From positions 226,169-290,168 of the forward strand of contig CASFJQ010000001.1 in NCBI GenBank assembly GCA_949295065.1: DNA of 64,000 nucleotides. Direction: 5' to 3'. This DNA comes from an uncultured Parabacteroides sp. GTDB taxonomy: Bacteria > Bacteroidota > Bacteroidia > Bacteroidales > Tannerellaceae. Below, one piece after another: positions 8,594-16,973 of this stretch (its first letter is position 1; each line of letters begins with the position of its first letter). Made by a program: the position numbers and the translations under genes. The notes beneath the pieces are model-generated. The model was not told the DNA's origin. It made no database searches and saw nothing but the letters and a program-made list of their open reading frames with translations.

Positions 8594-9361
8594 ATGAGCC
8601 GTAACAAAATATATTTTGCCTCTGATGCCCATCTTGGTGCACGATTCCATAAAGATGCGTTGGCTGTTGAGCGCCGTCTTGTACGCTGGCTCGACAGCAT
8701 CAAGGATGAGGCGGCTGAGATTTGGTTTCTCGGAGATATGTTCGACTATTGGTATGAGTATAAGTATGTTGTGCCAAAAGGATTTACCCGTTTCCTTGGG
8801 AAAATAGCCGAACTGTCCGACAATGGTGTGAAGATTCATTTCTTCATCGGGAACCATGATATTTGGATGTTCGATTATCTTCCGCAGGAAGTTGGAGCTA
8901 TAATACACCGTAATCCTCTTACTGTGGATTTGCTTGGAAAGCGTTTCTTCCTTGGACATGGAGATGAAGTTGACTATCGCAGCAAGGCTTTTCGCGTAAT
9001 CAGGCAGATTTTCCGTAATCGTTTTTGCCAGATTCTGTATAGTGCGATTCATCCGCGCTGGACTTTCGGTTTTGCCCTCGGATGGTCGCTGCATAGCCGT
9101 AAGAAAGGTTTGGAGAAGAATGATAAAAACGAAGCTCCGGAATACATGGGCGAAGAGAAAGAATATCTTGTTCAATTTGCCAAATCATATCTTAAAGAGC
9201 ATAATGATATTAATTTTTTTATTTTCGGTCATCGTCATATTATGCTCGACCTTATGCTGACGCGTGACAGCCGCCTTCTTGTCGCCGGCGATTGGATGAG
9301 ACATTTCTCATATATTGTTTGGGATGGTGAAGTTCTTTGGCTCGACCAGTTCGAGGAGTAA
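8594..9361 (+). CDS. lpxH: UDP-2,3-diacylglucosamine diphosphatase (LpxH-type)
   Basis: 255 residues of the calcineurin-like phosphoesterase fold. It releases UMP from UDP-2,3-diacylglucosamine to give lipid X in lipid A synthesis, at the inner face of the inner membrane. All metal motifs are visible: SDAHLGA (Asp11, His13), GDMFDYW (Asp48), GNHD (Asn87, His88), LGHGDEVD (His122) and FGHRHI near residue 212. The extra C-terminal region with LARDS-like RDSRLLVAGDWM fits LpxH proteins of Bacteroidota, which diverge from the E. coli enzyme. It is the last gene of the radC-DUF59-lpxH run. Start ATG at 8594 follows the preceding stop by 19 nt. Confidence 0.9.
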   Translation: MSRNKIYFASDAHLGARFHKDALAVERRLVRWLDSIKDEAAEIWFLGDMFDYWYEYKYVVPKGFTRFLGKIAELSDNGVKIHFFIGNHDIWMFDYLPQEVGAIIHRNPLTVDLLGKRFFLGHGDEVDYRSKAFRVIRQIFRNRFCQILYSAIHPRWTFGFALGWSLHSRKKGLEKNDKNEAPEYMGEEKEYLVQFAKSYLKEHNDINFFIFGHRHIMLDLMLTRDSRLLVAGDWMRHFSYIVWDGEVLWLDQFEE

Positions 9362-9666
9362 TTTTTATGTGTGTGCGGTGTCTTATATAAAGAAACAAAG
9401 GCGGAATCATTTGTTTTCTACTGTATATTTTTTCGGAAAATCGGAGATAAAAATGGTTGTGTGAAAAAAACGGCGCGTAATATGCTGAATATTAATTGTA
9501 ATGATTACCTTTGTGGCATGTATAAATATTAAATGCAGAGTGGAAATTCTGATTTTTTATTCACTGAAGATATATCATTGAAAGTTCTTATATGAAATTA
9601 TAGCTGTGTGGAATTAATTCCTGTCATGAAAAATGAAGGAATTGTCCATGACTTTATATTGTATGT
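9362..9666. other. non-coding gap between lpxH and pepD, left part
   Basis: About 300 bp without a plausible gene. The only signal is a plus-strand TACCTTTG (9506-9513), which looks like a -7 box but has no coding sequence downstream; it could drive a small RNA or be chance. Nothing else recognised. Confidence 0.4.
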
Positions 9667-9794
9667 GGGTGTTGCAAAACATAAATAATGAAACACAGAG
9701 GCACAAAGTCACAGAGGTAATATATTGAGAATAAACAAAATAAAAATCTCCGTGCTCTCCGTGTCTCTGTGTTTAAATTAGTTTTGCAACATCC
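9667..9794. repeat. 128-bp inverted-repeat element of the CACAGAGG type
   Basis: The outer arms GGGTGTTGCAAAAC (9667-9680) and GTTTTGCAACATCC (9781-9794) match at 13 of 14 positions. The inner arms AAACACAGAGGCAC (9691-9704) and GTGTCTCTGTGTTT (9761-9774) match at 13 of 14. The CACAGAGG/CTCTGTG words recur near 30765, 35120, 36541 and 37780. No coding potential. Resembles a miniature inverted-repeat element. Confidence 0.7.
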
Positions 9795-9858
9795 TCCAAT
9801 TGATGGCTATCATTTTCCCTGTAGAGGGATCAAGATAGATTTCGCATAAAAATAAAAA

Positions 9859-9888
9859 AAAGCAGGCTGTCGTGAGACACCCTGCTTT
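9859..9888 (-). terminator. rho-independent terminator of pepD
   Basis: AGCAGGCTGTC and GACACCCTGCT form an 11-bp stem with one mismatch. On the minus strand it is followed by an eight-base T run. It sits about 20 nt beyond the pepD stop. Confidence 0.88.
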
Positions 9889-9910
9889 TGCTATATATTT
9901 ATGTTTGCTG

Positions 9911-11365
9911 TTAAATCTTTTCCAACACTCGTTTAATATATTCCCAAGTTCTTCCAACTGAAGAAATGCTTACACATTCATCCGGCGAATGAGGATGCCT
10001 CAAATCCGGGCCGATTGAAATCATGTCCATTGAAGGATATGCGCCCTGGATTATACCGCATTCCAATCCGGCATGCATAACTGTTACGTTTGGCTCTTTG
10101 CCATACAGTTCCTTGTATGTTTCTTTCATTATATTCAGAATTGGAGAATTAATATCCGGCTGCCAACCGTTATATCCATTTGCAATTTCAACTTTTCCTC
10201 CGGCAAGGGCGAATATGCTTTCAAGGCTTGAGCATACAGCATCTTTTCTGGTTTCGGAAGAGCTGCGGACAAGAATCATTATCTCAATCAGTTCGTCTGA
10301 AGTGCGGACAACAGACAAATTGCTTGAAGATTCAACAGTTCCGGGGAAATCATGCAGCATACTGATAGGACCATTCTGGCAACCTTCAATTGCATTAATC
10401 AAGTCGTCCTGGATTTCTTCAGGAATAAGAGTTGACGGAAGATCAACCATTTCTGCTGTGAAAGAAAGATTTGGCTCGATGCCTCGGTATTCTTCTCTGT
10501 ACATATCCTGATAGTCGGCAACAAGTTCCCACATTGCTTCAACATTATCACCCGGAATGGTTACAACAGCCACGGCTTCACGAGGAATAGCGTTTCTCAT
10601 GTTTCCTCCTTCGATTGACGACAGGCGTGCGCCATAATCGCAAACAGCTTCCTTGAGGAAACGGAACATCAGTTTGTTGGCGTTTGCTCGTCCAAGGTGA
10701 ATATCAACACCTGAATGTCCGCCTTTCAGACCGGTAAGAGATACTTTTACAGCGACATCTCCTTCCGGAATATATTTGTCTTCTTTGAATTGGAAAGTAA
10801 TATTCATATCAGCACCACCGGCACAACCCACAAAAAGCTGGCCTTCTTCTTCCGAATCACAGTTGAGGAGAATATCGCCTTTAAGGAATCCGGGTTTAAG
10901 GCCGAAAGCTCCGTCCATTCCGACTTCCTCGTCAACAGTAAACAAGGCTTCGATTGGACCATGTTTCAAGCTGTTGTCTGATAAAACAGCGAGAGCGAGA
11001 GATGCACCGATTCCGTTGTCAGCACCAAGTGTCGTACCTTGGGCTTTAACCCAATCTCCGTCGGCATAAGCATTGATAGGATCAGTAAGGAAATCATGCT
11101 CGACAGAAGAATTCTTCTGAGGAACCATGTCGAGGTGAGACTGCAGAGTCACTGTTTTTCTGTTTTCCATACCCGGAGTGGCGGGTTTGCGGATTAGGAT
11201 ATTTCCAACTTCGTCCTGCAGTGTTTCGAGTCCAAGCTTCTTGCCACATTCGGAAACATAACGTGTAACTGCTTCCATATGTCCTGTCGGACGGGGAATT
11301 TGTGTTAGGTCATAGAAATAACTCCATACCTGATTTGGAGATAGATTCTTGATTTCTGCTGACAT
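9911..11365 (-). CDS. pepD: aminoacyl-histidine dipeptidase (Xaa-His dipeptidase)
   Basis: Zinc metallopeptidase of family M20C that cleaves dipeptides such as beta-Ala-His and other Xaa-His or unspecific dipeptides in the cytoplasm. The length of 484 residues is typical of PepD. Visible metal and catalytic motifs are LQSHLDMVPQ (about 75-84), TTLGADNGIG (about 110-119) and DEEVGMDGAFGL (about 144-155). GLKGGHSGVDIH marks the start of the lid domain, and a terminal His motif is in VMHAGLECG. There is no signal peptide. The gene is followed by a strong terminator and preceded 53 nt upstream by the flippase-like gene on the same strand, so the two may be co-transcribed. Start ATG at 11365. Confidence 0.95.
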   Translation of the reverse strand: MSAEIKNLSPNQVWSYFYDLTQIPRPTGHMEAVTRYVSECGKKLGLETLQDEVGNILIRKPATPGMENRKTVTLQSHLDMVPQKNSSVEHDFLTDPINAYADGDWVKAQGTTLGADNGIGASLALAVLSDNSLKHGPIEALFTVDEEVGMDGAFGLKPGFLKGDILLNCDSEEEGQLFVGCAGGADMNITFQFKEDKYIPEGDVAVKVSLTGLKGGHSGVDIHLGRANANKLMFRFLKEAVCDYGARLSSIEGGNMRNAIPREAVAVVTIPGDNVEAMWELVADYQDMYREEYRGIEPNLSFTAEMVDLPSTLIPEEIQDDLINAIEGCQNGPISMLHDFPGTVESSSNLSVVRTSDELIEIMILVRSSSETRKDAVCSSLESIFALAGGKVEIANGYNGWQPDINSPILNIMKETYKELYGKEPNVTVMHAGLECGIIQGAYPSMDMISIGPDLRHPHSPDECVSISSVGRTWEYIKRVLEKI

Positions 11366-11418
11366 AAAAAAGTGTTTTAATTAGGAAGTGTGTGGCACTT
11401 CCTGGTTGATAATTATGT

Positions 11419-12426
11419 TTACTCAAGTTCAGAGTCTTGTTCTTCCTTGTTTATTATAGGCAATGCCACAACGCCAACCAGACCGCAAAGCCCGGTCCAT
11501 AAAGTCTGGACGGTGTGAACCACCAGAGCAAATGCGGCAGCATCGTTTTCGTTTACACCAAAACAAACCAAAGTGGCTATTACCATAAAATGCCACGGCC
11601 CGATTCCTCCCTGGACCGGCACGGCAACTGCAATGCTTCCCATTGCAAAGGCAATCAGTCCTACTGATATTCCCAAATTCTCTGTAAAGTCAAAAGCAAA
11701 GAATGTTATATAGAAATATATGAAATATCCAATCCATATTAACAGAGTCTCAGCAATGAAAAGACTCTTATTCCTCATAACCCAGATGCTTTTGATGCCA
11801 GTCCAGATATTATTTAGCATATCCTTTGCTTTCTTGACGAGTGTAAAGTTACTCATATATCTGAAAATAAACCAACCTGCAACAATAAAAAATACAACTA
11901 AGGCATAAATCCAGATGGAAGTGAACATTGAATAGAAGCCGTCGAGCAATGTAGGGTTTTTGGCAAAGAAACTGCCGAAGAAATTGAAGTTGAATATCAT
12001 TATGCTTAAGGTGATGAGCCCGACCATTATCGTGTCGCTTACACGGTCTATCAGTAAAGTGCCTAACAGCTTGGTAAAAGGAATTTTGTCATATTTCATA
12101 ACCATACCGCATCTCCACACTTCTCCAACTCGTGGCAAAACCAAATTTACTGCATAATTCCCCAATACGGCAAGAATGGCATTGCGCAGTTTGAAACGCT
12201 GTCCCAAGGATTCGATAAGCAAACCCCAGCGAAATCCTCTGATAATATTTGCGCCAAGACCGAAAATGAGAGAGAGCAGGATTATCTTATAGTTTACTCC
12301 ATTTCTGATGACATCCTTAATCTCTGTAATATCCATATTCCTGTATAGAAACCATAGAAGAAGGCATCCTAAAGCCAGTGGCAGGAATATTTTTAATATC
12401 GTTCGAAAAATATGAGCAAAATCCAT
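11419..12426 (-). CDS. flippase-like/lysylphosphatidylglycerol synthase TM-region family protein
   Basis: 335-residue integral membrane protein with about eight hydrophobic segments. It matches the UPF0104/LPG_synthase_TM family: the N-terminal pair of helices, then the conserved GLGANIIRGFRWGLLIES, and VLPRVGEVWRCGMVMKY (about 98-114). Later comes VPVQGGIGPWHFMV. The MprF-type aminoacyl-transferase domain is absent, so this is a stand-alone transmembrane part, a group often annotated as flippase-like. The lipid substrate is unknown. It lies divergent from rsmA and upstream of pepD on the same strand. A TATCTTTG box is found about 53 nt upstream. Confidence 0.85.
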   Translation of the reverse strand: MDFAHIFRTILKIFLPLALGCLLLWFLYRNMDITEIKDVIRNGVNYKIILLSLIFGLGANIIRGFRWGLLIESLGQRFKLRNAILAVLGNYAVNLVLPRVGEVWRCGMVMKYDKIPFTKLLGTLLIDRVSDTIMVGLITLSIMIFNFNFFGSFFAKNPTLLDGFYSMFTSIWIYALVVFFIVAGWFIFRYMSNFTLVKKAKDMLNNIWTGIKSIWVMRNKSLFIAETLLIWIGYFIYFYITFFAFDFTENLGISVGLIAFAMGSIAVAVPVQGGIGPWHFMVIATLVCFGVNENDAAAFALVVHTVQTLWTGLCGLVGVVALPIINKEEQDSELE

Positions 12427-12462
12427 CGTACGGGGAATATTTAAATTTTGAATAATTTATTG

Positions 12463-12486
12463 TACTTTTGTATGTCTGCAAAGATA
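12463..12486. promoter_or_regulatory. divergent -7 boxes for rsmA (+) and the flippase-like gene (-)
   Basis: TACTTTTG (12463-12470, plus) faces rsmA and TATCTTTG (12479-12486, minus) faces the membrane-protein gene. The boxes are only 8 nt apart, so polymerases starting in each direction would compete. Confidence 0.55.
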
Positions 12487-12528
12487 AAGAATTTATTGAA
12501 ATAGGAACTATATATTAACCTTTGGTGG

Positions 12529-13320
12529 ATGAGATTAGTAAAACCTAAAAAAGCATTAGGGCAGCATTTTCTTAAAGATTTGGACATTGCACGCCGCATA
12601 GCCGATACTTTGGCGGAGTACAAACATATTCCGGCTTTGGAAATTGGTCCGGGAATGGGAGTGCTGACTCAATATTTGTTGGAATACGGACACGACTTGA
12701 CAGTGGTTGAACTGGATGGAGAGTCTGTGGAATATCTTAAACAAAACTTTCCGGCTCTTGACGGCCGTATAATCGGTGATGATTTCCTTAAGTTGGATTT
12801 AAAGAAAATCTTTCCGGAACAGTTTTGTGTGATTGGTAATTATCCGTATAACATTTCGAGTCAGATATTCTTTAAAGTGCTTGATTATAAGGACCAGATT
12901 CCTTGCTGTTCGGGTATGATACAGAAAGAAGTGGCTGAGCGTTTGGCTTCAGGTCCGGGAAGCAAAGCCTATGGAATATTGAGTGTACTTTTACAGGCTT
13001 GGTATGACGTTGAATATTTATTTACTGTCAGTGAATATGTTTTCGACCCACCTCCAAAAGTAAAGAGTGCAGTCATCAAAATGACCAGAAACAGCCGTAC
13101 ATCTCTTGGCTGTAATGAGGCGTTGTTTAAGACTGTTGTGAAAACGTCGTTTAATCAGCGTCGTAAAACTCTTCGCAATTCAATGAAAGCTATTTTGGGG
13201 AAAGATTATCCGGATTATTCTTTGCCTGTTTTCGACAAACGTCCGGAGCAATTGTCGGTAGAGCAATTTGTTGAGCTTACCATAATGACAGACAATTGGC
13301 TTTCGGCGAATAAAGCCTGA
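12529..13320 (+). CDS. rsmA: 16S rRNA (adenine1518-N6/adenine1519-N6)-dimethyltransferase
   Basis: Dimethylates the two adjacent adenines in the loop of 16S rRNA helix 45 during 30S maturation. The 263 residues match the family length. Motifs are the entry KPKKALGQHFLKD, the S-adenosylmethionine loop LEIGPGMGVLTQYL (about 37-50), and motif IV NYPYNISSQI (about 104-113), where NYPY replaces the common NLPY. Near the C-terminus is NQRRKTLRNSM. Start ATG at 12529 gives the expected N-terminus MRLVKPKKALGQ. Transcribed from a promoter region shared with the divergent flippase-like gene; mgtE follows 152 nt downstream. Confidence 0.96.
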   Translation: MRLVKPKKALGQHFLKDLDIARRIADTLAEYKHIPALEIGPGMGVLTQYLLEYGHDLTVVELDGESVEYLKQNFPALDGRIIGDDFLKLDLKKIFPEQFCVIGNYPYNISSQIFFKVLDYKDQIPCCSGMIQKEVAERLASGPGSKAYGILSVLLQAWYDVEYLFTVSEYVFDPPPKVKSAVIKMTRNSRTSLGCNEALFKTVVKTSFNQRRKTLRNSMKAILGKDYPDYSLPVFDKRPEQLSVEQFVELTIMTDNWLSANKA

Positions 13321-13472
13321 GTTGAACTGTAATTTTGTGTCTGGTGTTTTATTAGAGATATAAAGTTTCATGTCGGAATGCATTTCCCTTATTGTGTGGA
13401 TGTTTTTGCATGAACCCCAAATGATTTAAGAATCTTGGACCTTTGTCAGGTCTCACAAAAACGTTGGTTATT

Positions 13473-14819
13473 ATGATTGAGCTAACGAAAGAATACATTG
13501 AAAAATTCCAAAACATAATTGCCGAGAGAGACGATGAAAAAGCAAAAGAGGAGCTGCGTGGTTTATATCCTGCCGATATAGCAGAACTCTATAAGGAGCT
13601 TGATTTGGATGAAGCCATCTATCTGTATCTGCTGATGGATGATGAGAAGGCGGCGGATGTGTTGATGGAACTTGACGAGGAAGACCGTCATAAGCTGTTG
13701 AAGGAACTTCCAAATGAGCTTATTGCCAAACGCTTTGTCGACAATATGGAAACCGACGATGCTGTGGATTTGATGCGTGAGCTCGATGAAGACACTCAGG
13801 AAGAGATTCTTTCACATATTCAGGACGTTGAGCAGGCGGGCGACATTGTTGACTTGCTGAAGTATGACGAAGATACTGCCGGTGGTTTGATGGGTACTGA
13901 AATGATCGTTGTGAACGAGAATTGGAGTATGCCGAAATGTATCGATGAAATGCGCAAGCAGGCAGAGGAAATGGATGAAATATATTACGTGTATGTAGTT
14001 GATGATGATGAACGTTTGCGTGGAGTTCTTCCATTAAAGAAATTGATAACCAATCCGTCCGTGTCGAAGATTAAACATGTGATGAAAAAGGATCCGATAT
14101 CGGTTCGTGATAGCGACAGTATTGAGGAAGTTACAGAAACGATTGAGAAATACGACTTGGTTGCTTTGCCGGTAGTAGACAGCATCGGCCGCCTTGTAGG
14201 ACGGATTACAATCGACGACGTAATGGATGAAGTTCGCGAACAGCATGAACGAGACTATCAGTTGGCATCCGGTATCTCTCAGGATGTTGAAACTTCGGAT
14301 AATGTATTTACTCAAACAGCTGCGCGTTTGCCTTGGCTTTTGATTGGAATGTTGGGCGGTTTGGGTAATTCCGTTATACTTGGAGGATTTGAAACCAGCT
14401 TTGCTACTAATCCCAAAATGGCATTGTTTATTCCGCTGATTGGTGGAACCGGAGGAAATGTTGGTATACAGTCATCAGCAATCATTGTTCAAGGTTTGGC
14501 AAACAACTCGTTGAAAGATGGTAATATTTTCCCTCAAATTCTGAAAGAGTCTGTAGTGTCATTGATTAATGCCAGTATAATCAGTATGGTTGTATTTATA
14601 TATAATTTCTTTATGTTGGGTGATAGAGGAATAACAGTTTCTGTTTCTTTAAGCTTGTTTGCTGTTGTGATTTTCGCCAGCGTATTCGGAACTCTGGTTC
14701 CTATGACTCTCGATAAACTGAAAATCGACCCGGCGTTGGCTACTGGACCGTTTATCACAATCACGAATGATATTATCGGTATGATGATTTATATGTTTAT
14801 AACATCTGCATTGACATAA
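13473..14819 (+). CDS. mgtE: magnesium transporter MgtE
   Basis: 448-residue MgtE-type Mg2+ channel of the inner membrane. Residues about 25-130 form the superhelical MgtE N domain (LYPADIAELYKELD, DDEKAADVLMELDEEDRHKL). About 135-255 hold a CBS-domain pair (VYVVDDDERLRGVLPLKKL, DLVALPVVDSIGRLVGRITIDDV). About 275-448 hold the transmembrane channel domain with LGGLGNSVILGGF and the conserved GGTGGNVGIQSSAIIVQGLA. The frame can be extended to a TTG at 13443, but ATG at 13473 gives the normal MIELTKEY start and is preferred. Cytosolic Mg2+ binding to the acidic N and CBS domains gates this family. Confidence 0.95.
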   Translation: MIELTKEYIEKFQNIIAERDDEKAKEELRGLYPADIAELYKELDLDEAIYLYLLMDDEKAADVLMELDEEDRHKLLKELPNELIAKRFVDNMETDDAVDLMRELDEDTQEEILSHIQDVEQAGDIVDLLKYDEDTAGGLMGTEMIVVNENWSMPKCIDEMRKQAEEMDEIYYVYVVDDDERLRGVLPLKKLITNPSVSKIKHVMKKDPISVRDSDSIEEVTETIEKYDLVALPVVDSIGRLVGRITIDDVMDEVREQHERDYQLASGISQDVETSDNVFTQTAARLPWLLIGMLGGLGNSVILGGFETSFATNPKMALFIPLIGGTGGNVGIQSSAIIVQGLANNSLKDGNIFPQILKESVVSLINASIISMVVFIYNFFMLGDRGITVSVSLSLFAVVIFASVFGTLVPMTLDKLKIDPALATGPFITITNDIIGMMIYMFITSALT

Positions 14820-14840
14820 GATGTACTCAAACTTAATTTT

Positions 14841-14968
14841 CAGGAGTTAAAGAAGTTATGGCTCTGCTTCGCATAGCCGGGAAGTAATAAGCAGATATAT
14901 TTCAGAAACAATAGTATTGGCTGTTAACTCCTATAACTCCTTTTTTAACACCAGTAACTCCATAGTTG
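14841..14968. repeat. hairpin repeat with ~10-bp periodicity (copy 1)
   Basis: The left arm CAGGAGTTAAAGAAGTTATG leads into GCTCTGCTTCGCATAGCCGG. The right arm GTTAACTCCTATAACTCC is its near complement. Each arm is itself built of AGTTA/TAACT words about 10 bp apart. Close relatives lie at 23321-23467 and 28301-28438. It follows mgtE and could also act as a 3' stem-loop. Confidence 0.65.
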
Positions 14969-15039
14969 TTCTATATTGATATTCATCAATTATTTTTGCA
15001 ATTGATATATGTTGTAGAACATATATAGTATAGGCTTAC

Positions 15040-15047
15040 TAATTTTG
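15040..15047 (+). promoter_or_regulatory. -7 box upstream of lrgA
   Basis: TAATTTTG, followed by a ~30-nt leader to the lrgA ATG. The upstream TTG (15012-15014) is a little too far to be an ideal -33 box. Confidence 0.5.
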
Positions 15048-15077
15048 CACCGTCATCTTATTTAAAGGAAATCTAAA

Positions 15078-15422
15078 ATGCTGACTCAAGTTTTTTATGT
15101 GTTGTTCTTCTATTTTGTAGGGGAATTTATAAGCTACTTTATCAATGGATTTATTCCTGGTAGTGTAATTGGAATGATGCTTCTTTTTGTTTCGTTGGCT
15201 TTTCATTGGGTAAAACCGGAGAAAGTCAAAAGAATATCAACTTTGCTTACAGATAATATGGGGTTGTTTTTCCTTCCCGCCGGAGTCGGATTGATGACAT
15301 CATTGGCTGTGATAAGTAAATACTGGCTTTTTATTTTGCTGGCATCTGTTGTTAGCACGATTCTTGTGATAGCTGTGGTTGCTCTTGTTCAACAAAATAT
15401 GGAAAAGAAAACTCATGAATAA
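15078..15422 (+). CDS. lrgA: CidA/LrgA-family small membrane protein
   Basis: 114 residues with four hydrophobic segments, the usual size for the holin-like LrgA/CidA group. Family features are FVGEFISYFINGFIPGSVIGMMLLF (about 16-40) and LLTDNMGLFFLPAGVGLM (about 62-79). The protein works with LrgB. The pair has been linked to murein hydrolase control and, in some bacteria, to export of small organic acids. Its stop overlaps the lrgB start by 8 nt, indicating translational coupling. A -7 box lies 31 nt upstream. Confidence 0.9.
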   Translation: MLTQVFYVLFFYFVGEFISYFINGFIPGSVIGMMLLFVSLAFHWVKPEKVKRISTLLTDNMGLFFLPAGVGLMTSLAVISKYWLFILLASVVSTILVIAVVALVQQNMEKKTHE

Positions 15423-16113
15423 CTTATTTCAAAGCGAGGTTTTTACACTCACATTAGTTATAGGAACATACCTTATGGCAACACTTCTTTATACCAAAAC
15501 CAAAATAAAGTTGCTTCATCCACTATTGACCTCTATTATGGTTATAATATTGTTCCTGAATGTTTTCGGAATAGAATATGAAACATTCAAGCAGGGAAGC
15601 CATCTGATTCATTTTATGCTAGGTCCGTCGGTTGTGGCATTGGGATATGTGTTGTATGAGCAGATGAAATATTTGAAAGGGAATGTGATATCAATTCTGA
15701 CATCCGTTTTTGTAGGAGCTATTGTCGGAATAGTCAGCGTCATTGTTATTGGAAAACTTATGGGAGCTGAAGATGCGCTTATAGCAACATTGGAACCTAA
15801 ATCAGTTACTACTCCGATTGCAATGGGCATATCGGAGAAAAACGGAGGAATACCGTCTCTTACCGCAGTAATTGTTGTGGCGGTAGGTATATTCGGAAGT
15901 ATTATTGGCCCTATGGTGATGAAAGTTCTGGGAATTGAAAGCCGCATAGCAAAAGGATTGGCACTAGGAGCTTCCTCTCACGGTGTCGGAACTGCTGCTG
16001 CAATACAGATTGGAGCTGTAGAAGGTGCGTTGAGTGGCTTGGCAATCGGATTGATGGGAATTATGACAGCAATACTTGTACCGGTAATTACATATATAAT
16101 CTCTTTATTCTGA
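15415..16113 (+). CDS. lrgB: LrgB-family membrane protein
   Basis: 232 residues with 6-7 transmembrane segments. LrgB signatures are YLMATLLYTKTKIKLLHPLL, LEPKSVTTPIAMGISEKNGGIPSLTAV (about 129-155), and GLALGASSHGVGTAAAI (about 183-199). LrgB acts with LrgA in the inner membrane. The reading frame extends upstream to a non-ATG codon inside lrgA, but ATG at 15415 gives MNNLFQSEVFTLTLVIG and the typical 8-nt overlap with the end of lrgA, so it was chosen. The EF-P gene follows after a fresh promoter. Biological role in Bacteroidales is not well established. Confidence 0.92.
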   Translation: MNNLFQSEVFTLTLVIGTYLMATLLYTKTKIKLLHPLLTSIMVIILFLNVFGIEYETFKQGSHLIHFMLGPSVVALGYVLYEQMKYLKGNVISILTSVFVGAIVGIVSVIVIGKLMGAEDALIATLEPKSVTTPIAMGISEKNGGIPSLTAVIVVAVGIFGSIIGPMVMKVLGIESRIAKGLALGASSHGVGTAAAIQIGAVEGALSGLAIGLMGIMTAILVPVITYIISLF

Positions 16114-16143
16114 ATAGTTAGTGGTCGTTTTTTTTAATTCTCT

Positions 16144-16175
16144 TTTGTTTCTTAAAAGGGAAAATAGTATTTTTG
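16144..16175 (+). promoter_or_regulatory. promoter of efp
   Basis: TTTG (16144-16147) and TATTTTTG (16168-16175) are separated by exactly 20 nt, a textbook Bacteroidota promoter. The leader to the efp ATG is about 45 nt. Confidence 0.82.
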
Positions 16176-16226
16176 CGCCGAGAAAAACTCTCTTCAAGAA
16201 TAATTACAAAATATAAAGTATAAAAT

Positions 16227-16790
16227 ATGATTAACTCTCAAGACATTAAGAAAGGTACTTGTATCCGTTTGGATGGCAAATTGTATTTCTGCGTAGATTT
16301 TCTTCATGTAAAACCAGGTAAAGGTAACACAATCATGCGTACAACTTTGAAAGATGTTGTTAAAGGTGGTGTTATCGAACGTCGTTTTAATATCGGTGAA
16401 AAATTGGAAGATGTTCGTGTTGAACGTCGTCCTTATCAGTATACATATCGTGAAGGTGAACACTTCCACTTTATGAATCAGGAAACTTTTGAAGATGTAA
16501 TCATCGACAAGGATTTGATTAATGGTGTTGAATTCATGAAAGAAGGCGAAATTGTTGATGTTGTATCTGATGCTTCAACTGAAACAGTTTTGTTCGCTGA
16601 TATGCCAACAAAAGTTCAGCTTACAGTTACATACACAGAACCGGGTATCAAAGGTGATACAGCAACTAACACATTGAAACCTGCAACAGTTGAAACTGGT
16701 GCTGAAGTTCGTGTTCCTTTGTTCATCAACGAAGGTGAAATCATCGAAGTAAACACTCAGGATGGTTCATATGTTGGTCGTATCCGCTAA
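16227..16790 (+). CDS. efp: elongation factor P
   Basis: Three-domain translation factor that binds between the P and E sites and relieves stalling at proline runs. The length of 187 residues is standard. Domain I carries the loop KPGKGNTIMRT with a lysine at the tip (Lys32), the position modified in many bacteria. Residues about 65-130 and 131-187 are the two OB-fold domains, ending with the conserved GEIIEVNTQDGSYVGRIR-like tail. Codons are strongly biased to GGT, GTT, GCT and CGT, fitting high expression. No epmA/epmB-like or other modification gene is adjacent. Strong promoter upstream, strong terminator downstream; monocistronic. Confidence 0.97.
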   Translation: MINSQDIKKGTCIRLDGKLYFCVDFLHVKPGKGNTIMRTTLKDVVKGGVIERRFNIGEKLEDVRVERRPYQYTYREGEHFHFMNQETFEDVIIDKDLINGVEFMKEGEIVDVVSDASTETVLFADMPTKVQLTVTYTEPGIKGDTATNTLKPATVETGAEVRVPLFINEGEIIEVNTQDGSYVGRIR

Positions 16791-16820
16791 TTTTTAGTAT
16801 AAGTAAATCAACTAATATAG

Positions 16821-16857
16821 TAAGTCCGGAAGATTTTTCTTCCGGACTTATTTTTTT
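16821..16857 (+). terminator. rho-independent terminator of efp
   Basis: TAAGTCCGGAAGA (16821-16833) pairs with TCTTCCGGACTTA (16838-16850), a 13-bp perfect stem, followed by a run of seven or more T. Confidence 0.93.
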
Positions 16858-16926
16858 GTAAAACCACATCAAATTGTCTGGTGATAAAAAAGATGATTTA
16901 AAAAATAATTAATTGCAATTAATTTA

Positions 16927-16934
16927 TACCTTTG
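16927..16934 (+). promoter_or_regulatory. -7 box of the GH109-like gene
   Basis: TACCTTTG about 40 nt before the ATG at 16974. An upstream in-frame TTG at 16932 lies inside this box and therefore cannot be the start codon. Confidence 0.6.
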
Positions 16935-16973
16935 CGGATAAATCATGCTAACAACGAAAAACATAAATCAATC

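Noticed and set aside
8582-9188. long minus-strand frames opposite lpxH
   Set aside because: lpxH has the full phosphoesterase motif set on the plus strand; the opposite frames have none.
9506-9666. small RNA starting at the TACCTTTG box
   Set aside because: No -33 box at the right distance and no terminator-like structure within 150 bp, so not called as a gene.
16932-16973. longer N-terminus of the GH109-like protein from TTG
   Set aside because: The TTG is part of the TACCTTTG promoter box, and the shorter form begins with a normal signal peptide.
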